50,272 bases of DNA from Planctomycetota bacterium (GTDB lineage: Bacteria > Planctomycetota > UBA1135 > GCA-002686595), in contig JANQEJ010000131.1 of NCBI GenBank assembly GCA_028278425.1, forward strand, positions 1-50,272, read 5' to 3'. The number at the start of each line of letters is the position of its first letter. Within the stretch, counting starts at the first letter, position 1. The translations under genes were made by a program, and so were the position numbers. Positions 1-8,386 of the stretch are shown here, piece after piece. The notes below the pieces were generated by a model. That model made no database searches. It saw only the letters and a program-made list of their open reading frames with translations, and was not told where the DNA came from.

Positions 1-151
1 GGAGCGGCTCGACGTCGCGCTCGTAGACGTCCTTGTCGACCTGGAAGTAGGCCACTCCGACGCTGTCCGCGCCGTCGGGGGCGACGAGACCCGTGTGCCA
101 CCCGCAGGCGGCGAGACCCCCGAGCGCCAGGGCCGCGGCGACCTTCCTCAC
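1..151 (-). CDS. LptE-like outer-membrane lipoprotein (partial, 3' end outside window)
   Basis: Only about 50 N-terminal residues are present; the gene runs off the left edge. The GTG start at 151 overlaps the TGA of the TPR gene upstream (GTGA), so the two are probably translationally coupled. A short hydrophobic signal ends in a lipobox, L13-A14-A15-C16, followed by GWHTG and then a strand-rich stretch (VGVAYFQ, then YERDVEPL). This layout, a lipidated Cys followed by a CGxxTG-type motif and a short conserved strand, is typical of LptE, the lipoprotein partner of LptD in outer-membrane LPS assembly. If correct, the cell is diderm. The call rests on a short stretch; another small lipoprotein family remains possible. 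Confidence 0.55.
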   Translation of the reverse strand, partial: MRKVAAALALGGLAACGWHTGLVAPDGADSVGVAYFQVDKDVYERDVEPL

Positions 152-1224
152 GGGGCCTCCTCGCCGATGTCGGTGGGGGGAAGGTCCGCGAGCAGGGCGC
201 GCGCCTCCTCGATCCGCGCCTCGTCGCCGGCCTCGGCGGCCTCGGCCAGGGCCCGCTCCGCGTGCATGCGGGCGCCGAACGGGTTCTCGATGCGGCTGTA
301 GTACCGCGAGAGATAGAGGTCGCTGTCGGCCAGCATGGCGAGGCACCGGTCCTCCGTCTGGCGCACCTCGGGCACGAGCGGGTGCCCCGGGTTGCGGTCG
401 AGCCAGTTGCGGATCTCCTTTCGCGCCTTCTTCATCTCGCCCCGGTCGAAGTCGGGACGGGCGATCCGCTTGAGCCGCAGGTAGGGGATGCGCGCGTCGC
501 TCTCGGCCGCCTGGGGGCTCAGCGGGTGGTAGGTCACGAGATCCTCGTGCCGCTCGATGGCCGTCTCGTACTCCTCGCGCTTCTCGTAGACCTCGGCCAG
601 CGTCGCGTAGGCCTCCGGGCAGGCGGGGTCCAGGGGGTAGGTGAGAACCAGGTACTCGAGCGCGGCCAGGCCCTTGGTCTCGTAGCGCAGGATGAGCCAG
701 TAGCGGTCGGGGTCGCGCGCGAGGTCCAGCCCGGCGCGCGCCAGCACGCTGCCGGCTGCCGCGCTCTCGGTGTGGTTGGGGATGTCGCGCTCGACCTTCT
801 GGACCTGCTTGACCGCGCTGATGCGGCTGCCCTCCGCGAAGAGCCGCTCCGCGTAGGCCACGCCGACGCGTGCCCGCATCCGCGGCGACAGGTCCATTTC
901 GTAGAGCTCGTCCAGGTCGTCCGGGTCGCTTCCCGGCTCGGCCGCGCGCTCGAGCATCAGCGTCGCGCAGAGGTCGATCAGATCCTCGCTGCGCAGGCGC
1001 ACCTCCGGGGGCAGGCTCGGGATCTCGCGGACGGCGATCAGGCGGTCGAGCGCCTTGTCGAGCTCGCCCCGCTCGATCTCCTCCTCGACCAGGTCGAGGT
1101 AGAACGCGGAGGACTCGCGCTCGACCGCGGAGACCGGGTTCGGGTCGCGCTCGAAGAACTCCTCGACGGTCGTGCAGCCCGCGAGGAACAGAACGCCCAG
1201 GAGCGGAAGCGGCGCGCGGGTCAT
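148..1224 (-). CDS. TPR-repeat outer-membrane lipoprotein (BamD-like)
   Basis: A 358-residue protein with a signal peptide and lipobox LAGC (residues 14-17), so it is probably lipid-anchored. The body is almost entirely helical with tetratricopeptide-like pairs, clearest around PEAYATLAEVYEKREEYETA and the block that follows. Such proteins usually act as scaffolds; BamD and other TPR lipoproteins of envelope assembly are the nearest analogues, but the protein is longer than BamD (about 245 residues). The ATG start at 1224 overlaps the recO stop (ATGA) and its own stop overlaps the LptE-like start (GTGA). Its position between RecO and an LptE-like gene suggests an envelope role. Specific function is inference. 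Confidence 0.6.
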   Translation of the reverse strand: MTRAPLPLLGVLFLAGCTTVEEFFERDPNPVSAVERESSAFYLDLVEEEIERGELDKALDRLIAVREIPSLPPEVRLRSEDLIDLCATLMLERAAEPGSDPDDLDELYEMDLSPRMRARVGVAYAERLFAEGSRISAVKQVQKVERDIPNHTESAAAGSVLARAGLDLARDPDRYWLILRYETKGLAALEYLVLTYPLDPACPEAYATLAEVYEKREEYETAIERHEDLVTYHPLSPQAAESDARIPYLRLKRIARPDFDRGEMKKARKEIRNWLDRNPGHPLVPEVRQTEDRCLAMLADSDLYLSRYYSRIENPFGARMHAERALAEAAEAGDEARIEEARALLADLPPTDIGEEAP

Positions 1225-2012
1225 GACGTCCGGGCGGGTTGCGCCCGTCGGCGGCGCGTGCGCGGCCGCGTCTCGAGGTGGTACTCGAGGAAGCGCTGGA
1301 CAAACGCCCGCACCTCCGCGAGGAGGCGCGGCTGGACCTGGAAGCGGCCGAGGTGCCCCGGCTCGGCTTCCAGCACGCTCTGGGCGATTCGCATGACGTT
1401 CACGGGGAGAGCTCCGACCCGCCGCCCGCTGGCGCGCGCCTCCCCGGCGCAGCGGGCGCACAGGCGGCCGCCGGCCCCCGGGGAGAAGGCGACCTCCCGC
1501 CCGCGGCCCCCGGCGGGGGGCGCCGGGCCGCCGCAGGCCGCGCAGTCGCGGAGGGCGGGTGCGAGGCCGAGATTCTGCAGGAAGCGCAAATCGAAGGCAA
1601 CGAGCGCGAGCGCCGGCGCGGCGGCTCCGGCGGCGAGGAGATCGAGCCAGCGCTCGGCGAGCGCGAACTGCTCCGGGTCGGCCCGTCCGGGCGTGGCGGC
1701 GAGATCCACGAGCTCCAGGACGGAGAGGCCCGCGCGGTACCGCTCGAGGTCGGCGGACAGCGCCCGCCGGCGCGTCGCGATCCGCCCCTTGGAGAGGAGG
1801 CCGAGCTCGGAGCCGCGGGAGGTGCGCCACTCGAGCTCCAGCGTGTCGAACAGGTCCAGCACGCCGCAGTAGCGGGAGCGCGGCCGGTACGCGCCCTTCG
1901 CCAGCAGGTGCACCTTGCCGTGCCGCGGCGTCGCCGCGTGGACGACCAGCGAGGACTCCGCGTAGCGGTAGCGGCGCAGCAGGAGGGCGCGGTCTCGGAC
2001 GGCCGGCGCCAA
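1221..2012 (-). CDS. recO: DNA repair protein RecO
   Basis: A 263-residue protein, the usual length for RecO, which anneals single strands and loads RecA with RecF/RecR in recombinational gap repair. The N-terminal OB-fold region begins with the family pattern RDRALLLRRYRYAESSLVV and later HLLAKGAYRPRS, the conserved basic loop. The central part carries a zinc-binding pair of Cys motifs, CAACG and CARC. The start used is a TTG at 2012, one base after the stop of the upstream gene; no ATG or GTG lies near the conserved N-terminus, so TTG is the best choice. The 3' end overlaps the TPR lipoprotein start by four bases. Confidence 0.9.
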   Translation of the reverse strand: MAPAVRDRALLLRRYRYAESSLVVHAATPRHGKVHLLAKGAYRPRSRYCGVLDLFDTLELEWRTSRGSELGLLSKGRIATRRRALSADLERYRAGLSVLELVDLAATPGRADPEQFALAERWLDLLAAGAAAPALALVAFDLRFLQNLGLAPALRDCAACGGPAPPAGGRGREVAFSPGAGGRLCARCAGEARASGRRVGALPVNVMRIAQSVLEAEPGHLGRFQVQPRLLAEVRAFVQRFLEYHLETRPRTRRRRAQPARTS

Positions 2013-2013
2013 C

Positions 2014-3339
2014 TCAGAGCTCTTGCGGCGTGAGCTTGCGGATGCGCACCTTCAACACGCGCCGGTCGTTCGCCTCGCTCACCGTGAACTCGACGTCCGA
2101 GCGGACGAAGGCCTCGCCGGTCTTCGGGAAGCGGCCGAGCTCGGCCAGGACGAACCCGGCCAGCGTCTCGTAGTCCTCCTCCTCGGGGAGCTCGATGCCG
2201 AGCTCTTCGTTGACTTCGGAAACGCGCGCGCTGGCCGTGACCTCCGCCAGGCCGTCGCCGAGCATCCTGATCTCCTCGTCCTCGGCCGGGTCGAACTCGT
2301 CCTGAAGCTCGCCGACGATCTCCGCCAGGATGTCGCCCATCGTGACCAGGCCGGCCGTGCCGCCGTACTCGTCCAGCACGATCGCCATCTTCTGCTTGTC
2401 GCGACGAAACTCCGCCAGGAGCTCCGAGATCAGCTTGGTCTCCGGCACGAACACGGTCGGGCGCAGGATCCGGCGCAGGTCGGCCGTTTCCAGCCCGCCC
2501 GCGGAGAGCAGCCGGATCACGTCGCGCGCGGCGACCACCCCGACGATCGCGTCGAGGTTGCCCTCGTAGACCGGGATGCGCCCGTGGCCGCTTTCGGCGA
2601 CGACGCCCACGAGCTCGTCGAGGCCGGCGCCCACCTCGACCGCCGCGATCTCCGTGCGCGGCGTCATCACCTCGGCGACGTCCACGTCGTGGAACTCGAC
2701 CGCGTTCTCGATGATCTCCTTCTGCGTCTCGCCCAGGTCTCCCTTGAGGTCCGAGTCCTCGATCACGTCGCGCAACCCTTCGACGATCTCCCGCGCCGCC
2801 TTGGGCTTCTCGGGGATCCGGAAGAGCCGCATCGTCCACCGCCGCGTCAGCTCGAGTCCGTAGACCGGCGCCGCGAGGGGAAGCTGAAGGACGTGGAACA
2901 CCGGGAGGAACCGGACCAGGAGCGCGTCGTGCTTGCTCCCGCGCAACGTGGCCGGCAGCACCTCGCAGACGAACACGAGCAGCGGCACGGTGATCAGGAG
3001 CGACACCGCGAGCCGCGTCCACGTGAAGATGCCCGCGAAGACCAGGTCCAGGACCAGGACGACGAAGAAGAGCTGGAAGATGACCGTGAAAGCGCTGGCG
3101 CTGATGCGCAGCGAGTCCGCCTTCTCCAGGAGCGGCTCGAGGTCTCTGCGCGCGTCGTCCGAGTCGGCGTGGGCCAGCACGCGCGCGGGCACCGAGTGCA
3201 GGAGCGCCGAGCGGACCATGGCGCAGAGCCCGGCCAGGAAGAGGCCGACCGCGGCGAGGCCCGCGGCCTCCAGAGCGTCGAGCGGCAGCTCGGCAGGTGG
3301 CACGGCGGCAGGAACCGCGGCGGGCGATGGAAGGTTCAA
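2014..3339 (-). CDS. CNNM/CBS-domain membrane protein (CorC/HlyC family)
   Basis: A 441-residue protein with the full architecture of the hemolysin-C/CorC-like CNNM family. It has an N-terminal membrane domain (CNNM/DUF21, hydrophobic segments over about residues 25-180) containing PATLRG, a cytoplasmic CBS pair (about 215-345, starting at the hallmark EVMTPRTEIAAV and including LDEYGGTAGLVTMGDILAEIVGEI-like sequence), and a C-terminal CorC_HlyC domain (about 360-435, ending VLKVRIRK). Members are linked to magnesium or cobalt efflux. The start is a TTG at 3339 without a clear Shine-Dalgarno; the first in-frame ATG lies inside the first membrane segment and would truncate it. First gene of the recO operon. 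Confidence 0.85.
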   Translation of the reverse strand: MNLPSPAAVPAAVPPAELPLDALEAAGLAAVGLFLAGLCAMVRSALLHSVPARVLAHADSDDARRDLEPLLEKADSLRISASAFTVIFQLFFVVLVLDLVFAGIFTWTRLAVSLLITVPLLVFVCEVLPATLRGSKHDALLVRFLPVFHVLQLPLAAPVYGLELTRRWTMRLFRIPEKPKAAREIVEGLRDVIEDSDLKGDLGETQKEIIENAVEFHDVDVAEVMTPRTEIAAVEVGAGLDELVGVVAESGHGRIPVYEGNLDAIVGVVAARDVIRLLSAGGLETADLRRILRPTVFVPETKLISELLAEFRRDKQKMAIVLDEYGGTAGLVTMGDILAEIVGELQDEFDPAEDEEIRMLGDGLAEVTASARVSEVNEELGIELPEEEDYETLAGFVLAELGRFPKTGEAFVRSDVEFTVSEANDRRVLKVRIRKLTPQEL

Positions 3340-3727
3340 GGGTGGAGTCGTCGGTGGATCTCTTGGGTGCGTCGGGCGCTGCCGACGTGGTGGAGCGCCC
3401 GATCCTCATCGTATCCGCCGGGCGCCGGATTTCCGTTCCTTCCCATCGGGCGGGGGCGGGCCGTGCTGGAGAGCGAGAGGGGGAATCCCGTGCGGATCCG
3501 CTCGGCGGCCCGCGGGGCCGCGGGGAGCCTCTCGTGCGGTTTCGCGCGCGTTCCCGGGCGCCGGGTGCGCGCAAAAACCGGCCCTGAGCCGGAACGGCGG
3601 CCAAACCGCTCGCGCCGCCGCCTCGAAACCGGAGCCTTCGTGGGCTTAACCCCTTGCTTTCAAGGCCTTAGAAGCTCTGTAGAAAGAATGTTCGCGCTCT
3701 GGTACGGGCCGTGAGAACCCGTCGGGC
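3340..3727. other. Divergent intergenic region, no gene seen
   Basis: A 388-base gap between the divergent CNNM/CBS and sigma-factor genes; it must hold promoters for both. I see no convincing coding frame. A TACGAT hexamer reading on the minus strand (3408-3413) could be a -10 element for the left operon, but no -35 accompanies it. The stretch 3645-3690 is locally AT-richer and contains a small inverted repeat, CCTTG-CTTT-CAAGG (3652-3665), which is too short to call a terminator. No obvious ECF-type autoregulatory promoter was recognised in front of the sigma gene. Confidence 0.4.
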
Positions 3728-4522
3728 ATGCAACCCATCGCGCTCTCCCGCCCGGAGACGGCCAGCCGGGCTCGAACGGATCGGGATCCTTTCCGCCGCC
3801 TGGAAAGCTGGCCGGACCTCGCGGTCCTCCTCGAAGAGCGCGGCGTGGCGCCGCGGCGGTTGGAGGGCGAGGGCGACGAAGGCTTCGAAAACCGCATCGG
3901 CACGGGGTTGATGGCGCTGTACCGCGACACCCGCTCCGAGCGCGTCTTCGAGGCGCTCTATGGCTTCGCGCGGCCCGCGGTCCTGCTGTGGATCCGCGGG
4001 CTCCTCCGGCGCAACCGCTCACGCCTCGACCCGGCGGAGCTCCTGCAGGACACCTTCGTGAACGTCTACCGCTACCCGAGCGCCTTCCGCGAGGACCACG
4101 CGGGGAGCTTCCGCGTCTGGGTGCGCACGATCGCGGGCAACATCGTGCGCCGCGCCTGCTCGTCGAAGCGCCGCGTTTCCTTCCAGGAGCTGCCGGAGGG
4201 TTTGCAGGAGCCGGAGGACCTGCGCGAGAGCCCGGTCCTCTCCGCCGAAGCCGACGAGCAGCAGACCATTCTCCGTTCCGCGTGGGTCATCTTCCTGTGG
4301 CACTACTCCCGAAGCTGGAGCGAGCTCGCGCCGCGCGACAAGAAGGCCCTCCACCTCGTCGAGGTCGAGGGCCTTTCCTATCAGGAGGCGGGCCGTCTCC
4401 TGAAGGTCGGGCGGTCCAACATGAAGATGATCGTCTTCCGAGCGCGACTCCGCATCGCGCGGCGGATGCGCGCCTCGATGCGCGGACAGAGCGCGCGCGC
4501 GCGCGTCGAGCGGGCCGCGTGA
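3728..4522 (+). CDS. ECF-type RNA polymerase sigma factor
   Basis: A 264-residue sigma-70 family protein of the extracytoplasmic-function type. Region 2 lies at about residues 75-145 (LDPAELLQDTFVNVYRYPSAF, then FRVWVRTIAGNIVRR), and region 4 at about 205-250 (LAPRDKKALHLVEVEGLSYQEAGRLLKVGRSNMKMIVFRARLRI, split here across a helix-turn-helix). Regions 1 and 3 are missing, as in ECF factors. It is longer than a typical ECF factor (about 180-200 residues) because of a roughly 60-residue Arg/Glu-rich N-terminal extension of unknown role. No anti-sigma gene is adjacent, so regulation is not obvious. hutI starts 15 bases downstream but has its own promoter-like sequence. Confidence 0.85.
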   Translation: MQPIALSRPETASRARTDRDPFRRLESWPDLAVLLEERGVAPRRLEGEGDEGFENRIGTGLMALYRDTRSERVFEALYGFARPAVLLWIRGLLRRNRSRLDPAELLQDTFVNVYRYPSAFREDHAGSFRVWVRTIAGNIVRRACSSKRRVSFQELPEGLQEPEDLRESPVLSAEADEQQTILRSAWVIFLWHYSRSWSELAPRDKKALHLVEVEGLSYQEAGRLLKVGRSNMKMIVFRARLRIARRMRASMRGQSARARVERAA

Positions 4523-4524
4523 GT

Positions 4525-4530
4525 TAGACT
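4525..4530 (+). promoter_or_regulatory. Candidate -10 element for hutI (leaderless-type spacing)
   Basis: TAGACT ends six bases before the hutI ATG (4537). A transcript starting the usual 6-7 bases after a -10 hexamer would begin at the ATG itself. No Shine-Dalgarno is present. No good -35 is visible. Confidence 0.45.
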
Positions 4531-4536
4531 CCGCCC

Positions 4537-5805
4537 ATGCCGGCGGAGCCCGAAGCGGTCGACCTCCTGGTCCACGGCGCATCGACCGTGGTCACGCCCC
4601 GGGGAGACGGGCCGCGCGCCGGCTCCGCTCTGGCGGCCGTCGAGGTTCTCGAGCGGGGAGCGGTGACCGTCCGGGACGGCGAGATCGTCGCGGTCGGGCC
4701 CGAGACCGAATTGCGCGGCATGTACCGCGCTCGGCGCGCGCTGGACGCCGCGGGCGGCGTCGTGATCCCCGGGTTCGTGGACGCCCACACGCACCCCGTC
4801 TTCTCCGGCACCCGCGAGGACGAGTTCGAGATGCGCACCGCCGGGAAGAGCTACGTCGAGATCTCCGCCGCCGGCGGAGGGATCCTCTCCTCGGTGCGCG
4901 GCGTGCGCGAGAGCTCGAAGGAGGAGCTCCTCGCCGGCCTGCTCCGCCGGCTCGATCGCTTCCTGGAGCTCGGCACGACGACGGTCGAGGCAAAGAGCGG
5001 CTACGGGCTCTCGCTCGCCGACGAGATGAAGTGCCTCGAGGCCATCGACGAGGCCAACCGCCAGCACCCAGTCGACCTGGTGCCCACCTTCCTCGGCGCG
5101 CACGACTTCCCGGCGGAGTACAGGGACCGCCGCTCGGCGTACGTGGAGCTCTTGATCGACGAGATGCTGCCACAGGTGGCGCAGAGCGGCCTCGCGGAGT
5201 ACTGCGACGTTTTCACCGAAGAGCACGTGTTCGGCCTCGAGGACTCGCGCCGTATCCTGACGCGCGCGCGCGAGCTCGGCCTCGCGCTGCGCTTGCACGT
5301 CGACCAGCTCACCGCCCTGGGCGGCGCCGAGCTCGCGGCCGAGCTCGGCGCTCACAGCGCCGACCACCTCGAGTACGTGAGCGACGACGGGATCTCCGCG
5401 CTGGCGGCGGCGGGTGTCGTGCCGGTCCTGTGTCCCCTGGTTCCGCTCTATCTCCGCGTCGAGCAAGAGGTCCCCGCCCGCCGCATGGTCGGCGCAGGGC
5501 TCGCGCCGGCCCTCGCGACCGACTTCAACCCGGGGAGCTGCTTCACCCAGAGCATGCCGGAGGTCATCACGTGGGCGGCGCTGCGGCTGCGCTTCTCGGT
5601 GGAGGAGTGCCTCACGGCCGCGACGCTGAACGCGGCCGCGTCGCTCGGGCGCGGAGCTTCGCTCGGGTCGCTCGAGGCGGGAAAGCGGGCCGACCTCGTG
5701 GTGCTCGACGTGCCGAACCACCGCTTCCTCGCGTATGAGTTCGGCAGAAACCCCGTTCGCGCCGTGGTCAAGGCGGGCGCCGTCGTGCTCGATCGCTCGG
5801 AATGA
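4537..5805 (+). CDS. hutI: Imidazolonepropionase (histidine degradation)
   Basis: A 422-residue amidohydrolase that hydrolyses 4-imidazolone-5-propanoate to N-formimino-L-glutamate, the third step of histidine catabolism, in the cytoplasm. Family signatures are visible in order: VIPGFVDAHTHPVF with the metal-binding HTH, GKSYVEISAAGGGI, TTTVEAKSGYGL, PTFLGAHDFPAEY, LHVDQL with the third metal His, SADHLEYV, and ATDFNPGSCFT with the conserved Asp, followed by the C-terminal LGSLEAGKRADLVVLD. Length is normal. No hutH, hutU or hutG is adjacent, so the rest of the pathway must lie elsewhere. The ATG is supported by the TAGACT hexamer just upstream. Its stop overlaps an upstream in-frame ATG of the next gene (ATGA at 5802). 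Confidence 0.95.
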   Translation: MPAEPEAVDLLVHGASTVVTPRGDGPRAGSALAAVEVLERGAVTVRDGEIVAVGPETELRGMYRARRALDAAGGVVIPGFVDAHTHPVFSGTREDEFEMRTAGKSYVEISAAGGGILSSVRGVRESSKEELLAGLLRRLDRFLELGTTTVEAKSGYGLSLADEMKCLEAIDEANRQHPVDLVPTFLGAHDFPAEYRDRRSAYVELLIDEMLPQVAQSGLAEYCDVFTEEHVFGLEDSRRILTRARELGLALRLHVDQLTALGGAELAAELGAHSADHLEYVSDDGISALAAAGVVPVLCPLVPLYLRVEQEVPARRMVGAGLAPALATDFNPGSCFTQSMPEVITWAALRLRFSVEECLTAATLNAAASLGRGASLGSLEAGKRADLVVLDVPNHRFLAYEFGRNPVRAVVKAGAVVLDRSE

Positions 5806-5809
5806 GGGG

Positions 5810-5815
5810 TATCCT
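5810..5815 (+). promoter_or_regulatory. Candidate -10 element for the gene starting at 5823
   Basis: TATCCT followed by seven bases and an ATG at 5823. Together with the signal peptide that begins at that ATG, it favours 5823 over the coupled ATG at 5802 as the main start. Confidence 0.35.
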
Positions 5816-5822
5816 GGGCTCG

Positions 5823-6947
5823 ATGAAGGTGGCCTGGATTCTCGCGCTGCTGCTCTTCGCGCCGACGTCCGCCGCCCAGGAGGGGCCGCGGTGTCTCAAG
5901 TGCAAGCAGGTCGGCCTGGTTCCCTGCGTCGAGCACAAGAAGAAGGACTGCGAGCTCGAGGGGAACGCCCTCTACTGCAGCTTCATGGCGGACTGCGCCG
6001 TCTGCGGCGGCACCGGCTGGCTGGACTGCGAGCGCTGTGAGTACCCCGACGCCGAGCGCCGAAACGCCGAGAAGCGTCTGAAGGTGAAAGAGCTCGAGCC
6101 CGAGCTCAAGAAGCTGGACGAAGAGATGGGGCGGACGCTCCGCAAGGCGGAGAGCGAGCACTTCGTCCTCATCTGGGAGATCGACGAGCTCAAGGTCGAC
6201 AAGCGGAGGCTGAAGGACCACGAGCTCCTGCACCTCTACGTCGACCGTCTCGAGGAGCTGTACGACGCTTACGTGAACACGTTCGGCGTCGACGACCGCG
6301 ACTTCAAGGAGAAGCCGCGCGTCTTCGCCTGGTCCTTCATGCCGGATCACTACAGGGCGGGGAAGCGCTTTTGCGGCGGAGAAGGTGAACGGGGCATCAA
6401 ACGGCTTGGGTCGACTCCGAGCTTTTCGTTTCCGGTGCTGAAGAAGTACTTCAAGGACGACGAGGTCCTGCACCGCCACCTGCTGCACAACGTCGCGCAC
6501 CTGCTCCTCAGCCATCAGAACCCGCCGCAGTGGATCGGGCAGATGAAGGGCGGCTGGGCGGACGCTGGCGTCGCCCACTGGTTCGAGGACCACTTCTTCG
6601 AGATCTGCGACAACTACTGCTACCAGGAGGTCGACACCAGCCAGGGCTTCAAGGGCGGCAAGTGGCGCCCCCGCGTGCGCAAGCTCGTCGCGATGGGGAA
6701 GGCGGCTCCGGCGGCGGAGGTGATGCAGAAGAACACGACCATCCTGACGCAGGACGACCACGCGCTGTCGTTCAGCTACGTCGATTTCCTCATCCAGAAG
6801 GACGCGCAGAAGACCAACAGGCTCCTGATGCGGCTCCGCTCGAAGGTGCCCCTGCGCGACTCGATGAAGGAGGTCTTCGGCATGAACCTGATCCAGTTCG
6901 AGAAGGAGTGGCGCGACTGGGTCATGGCGACGTATCCGGCGCGTTGA
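5823..6947 (+). CDS. Secreted DnaJ-type zinc-finger protein with degenerate metallopeptidase-like domain
   Basis: 374 residues from ATG 5823 (an in-frame ATG at 5802 overlaps the hutI stop, but the signal peptide MKVAWILALLLFAPTSAAQ starts cleanly at 5823). After cleavage comes a Cys-rich region (residues 24-72) with CLKCKQVGLVPC and CAVCGGTGWLDCERC, like the zinc fingers of DnaJ. A coiled-coil Glu/Lys segment follows, then SEHFVLIWEID, which resembles the start of DUF1570/peptidase-MA-like gluzincins. The expected HExxH site reads H222-N-V-A-H226, with Asn in place of the catalytic Glu, and the downstream zinc-ligand EG reads A248-G249 in WADAGVAHWFE. It is therefore probably a non-catalytic member. 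Fold assignment is inference from motif order. Confidence 0.55.
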   Translation: MKVAWILALLLFAPTSAAQEGPRCLKCKQVGLVPCVEHKKKDCELEGNALYCSFMADCAVCGGTGWLDCERCEYPDAERRNAEKRLKVKELEPELKKLDEEMGRTLRKAESEHFVLIWEIDELKVDKRRLKDHELLHLYVDRLEELYDAYVNTFGVDDRDFKEKPRVFAWSFMPDHYRAGKRFCGGEGERGIKRLGSTPSFSFPVLKKYFKDDEVLHRHLLHNVAHLLLSHQNPPQWIGQMKGGWADAGVAHWFEDHFFEICDNYCYQEVDTSQGFKGGKWRPRVRKLVAMGKAAPAAEVMQKNTTILTQDDHALSFSYVDFLIQKDAQKTNRLLMRLRSKVPLRDSMKEVFGMNLIQFEKEWRDWVMATYPAR

Positions 6948-8320
6948 TCCGGCTCGGCACCCTCGCGGCCGTCCTGGTGCTTCCGGCCGTCGCGGCCGCG
7001 CAGAACGCGAACCCCAACGATCCGGCTCAGGCTCGGCACCGCCTGGCGGTGCGCACCGAGCGGACGGCTCGCTTCTTCGAGGCCTGGGAGGCGGCGTCGG
7101 TGGAGCGGCGCGAGGCCGCCGAGCGGCTGCTGCGTGAGGAACGTCGACCCGGCGCCCCGGTCGGGAGCCGACCCGAGCTTCCCGCGCTCGCCAAAGCGAC
7201 GCACGTGCTTCGCGGCGCCGAGTCCGCAGATTCCCGGGAGGACGCGCTGCAGCGGTTCGCCGACTCGCTGGACCTTCAGGTCACCCCGGGAGCCTTCGGG
7301 CCCGCGGCGAGCGGGCGCGGCGAGGCGCTCACGGTGCGCGTCTACCGGGCCTTTGACGACGCACCCGCTCCGGACGTGGAGCTCGAGCTGCAGTGGCTCG
7401 CCGCCGACGGGACGGCGGCGAGGGCGCGCCGCGAGCCGTTCGCCGGGACGGCGTTCAAGACGCCGGGGTTCCTGATGTACGTGCGCGCGCCGCTGTCCGA
7501 GCCCGCGACGTGGCGGCTCGTCCCCGTCGTTCGTGCCGACGGGCGCGAGGCGCGCGGAGCTCCGGTGCTCGTGGAGTGCGTGGCGGACCTGAGCCGGCGC
7601 GCAACCGAGCTCGAGGACGCCGGCGGCGAGGAAGCGGCGATTCTCTCGCTCCTCCTGACCAGGGGCCTGCGTCATCCCGAGGTCGAGCGGCCCTCGGACC
7701 TCCTCGCCGCGCTCGAGTCCGACGGCGGGCACCCGCGGGGGTTTCTGCGCGCGGACGGCGCGTCGGGAGCCGCCGGCGATGCCGGCCTGGCCTACTCCTG
7801 GGGCGGATTCCCCTCCGCCGACTGCCGGCGCGTCGTCGTGTTCTTTCTGCCGGCCGACGAGGGGGCCGAATCCGTGCTGCAGGGCCCGGTGGGGGAGGCC
7901 TGGGTGCGCTTCGCGCGCGAGCGCGGCGTCGGCCTCTTCGTTCACCGCGCGCGCAGCGACGGCGCGCACGTCCTCGCGGCCAACCTGCACCGCCTCGCGC
8001 GCGGAGAGCCCGAACGCGAGCTCGTCCTGGTGGCTCGCGGCAACGCGATCTGGATCCTGCAGTTGATGCTGCTCGCGCCCGGGGACCCGTCCATCGCGGA
8101 CGCGGTCGACGCCCTGGTCCTGGCGAGCCCGACCGCCACGCCGGCGAAGAAGCTGCCGGCGGTACCGACGCTCGTCGTAAGCCCCGAGCTGCCCGAGGGC
8201 GAGACCCCCGCGCACGTGCTGCACGTGCGCGACGCCACCACCTGCTTTCTGGCGGAACCGTCGCTGCCCCGTCTGGTGGGAGAGTGGCTCGACGAGCGCG
8301 AAGCGCAGCGCGATCGATAA
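6944..8320 (+). CDS. Secreted protein with alpha/beta-hydrolase-like C-terminal region, function unknown
   Basis: 458 residues from a TTG at 6944 that overlaps the previous stop (TTGA), which implies translational coupling and fits a signal peptide beginning there (MIRLGTLAAVLVLPAVAAAQ). The N-terminal half (about 25-230) is charged and probably includes a beta domain (ALTVRVYRAFDD, ELELQWLAADG, TWRLVPVV). The C-terminal half (about 300-450) alternates strands and helices like an alpha/beta hydrolase: RVVVFFLPADEG, RGVGLFVHRAR, ELVLVARGNAIWIL, VDALVLASP, PTLVVSPELPEG. The expected GxSxG nucleophile elbow reads ARGNA, so if the fold is right the catalytic Ser is gone. I do not recognise a family with certainty. 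A strong hairpin follows the gene. Confidence 0.5.
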   Translation: MIRLGTLAAVLVLPAVAAAQNANPNDPAQARHRLAVRTERTARFFEAWEAASVERREAAERLLREERRPGAPVGSRPELPALAKATHVLRGAESADSREDALQRFADSLDLQVTPGAFGPAASGRGEALTVRVYRAFDDAPAPDVELELQWLAADGTAARARREPFAGTAFKTPGFLMYVRAPLSEPATWRLVPVVRADGREARGAPVLVECVADLSRRATELEDAGGEEAAILSLLLTRGLRHPEVERPSDLLAALESDGGHPRGFLRADGASGAAGDAGLAYSWGGFPSADCRRVVVFFLPADEGAESVLQGPVGEAWVRFARERGVGLFVHRARSDGAHVLAANLHRLARGEPERELVLVARGNAIWILQLMLLAPGDPSIADAVDALVLASPTATPAKKLPAVPTLVVSPELPEGETPAHVLHVRDATTCFLAEPSLPRLVGEWLDEREAQRDR

Positions 8321-8325
8321 AGAAA

Positions 8326-8358
8326 GAGGCCCCGCGGAATTCGCTTCCGCGGGGCCTC
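8326..8358 (-). terminator. Intrinsic terminator, mainly for the minus-strand gene
   Basis: A perfect 14-bp stem (8326-8339 with 8345-8358) closes a 5-base loop. On the minus strand the hairpin is followed by TTTCTTTAT, a serviceable U tract, so it terminates the gene at 8387-8788. On the plus strand there is no U tract, but the hairpin sits six bases after the stop at 8320 and may also act there. Confidence 0.8.
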
Positions 8359-8386
8359 GCCCCAAACTTCCTGAGCCGACGGGACT

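Noticed and set aside
3652..3665. CCTTG-CTTT-CAAGG inverted repeat considered as a terminator
   Set aside because: Five-base stem, no U tract, located upstream of the sigma-factor gene.
5802..5822. ATG at 5802 overlapping the hutI stop as the start of the next gene
   Set aside because: Would add seven residues before a clean signal peptide starting at 5823; kept only as an alternative start.
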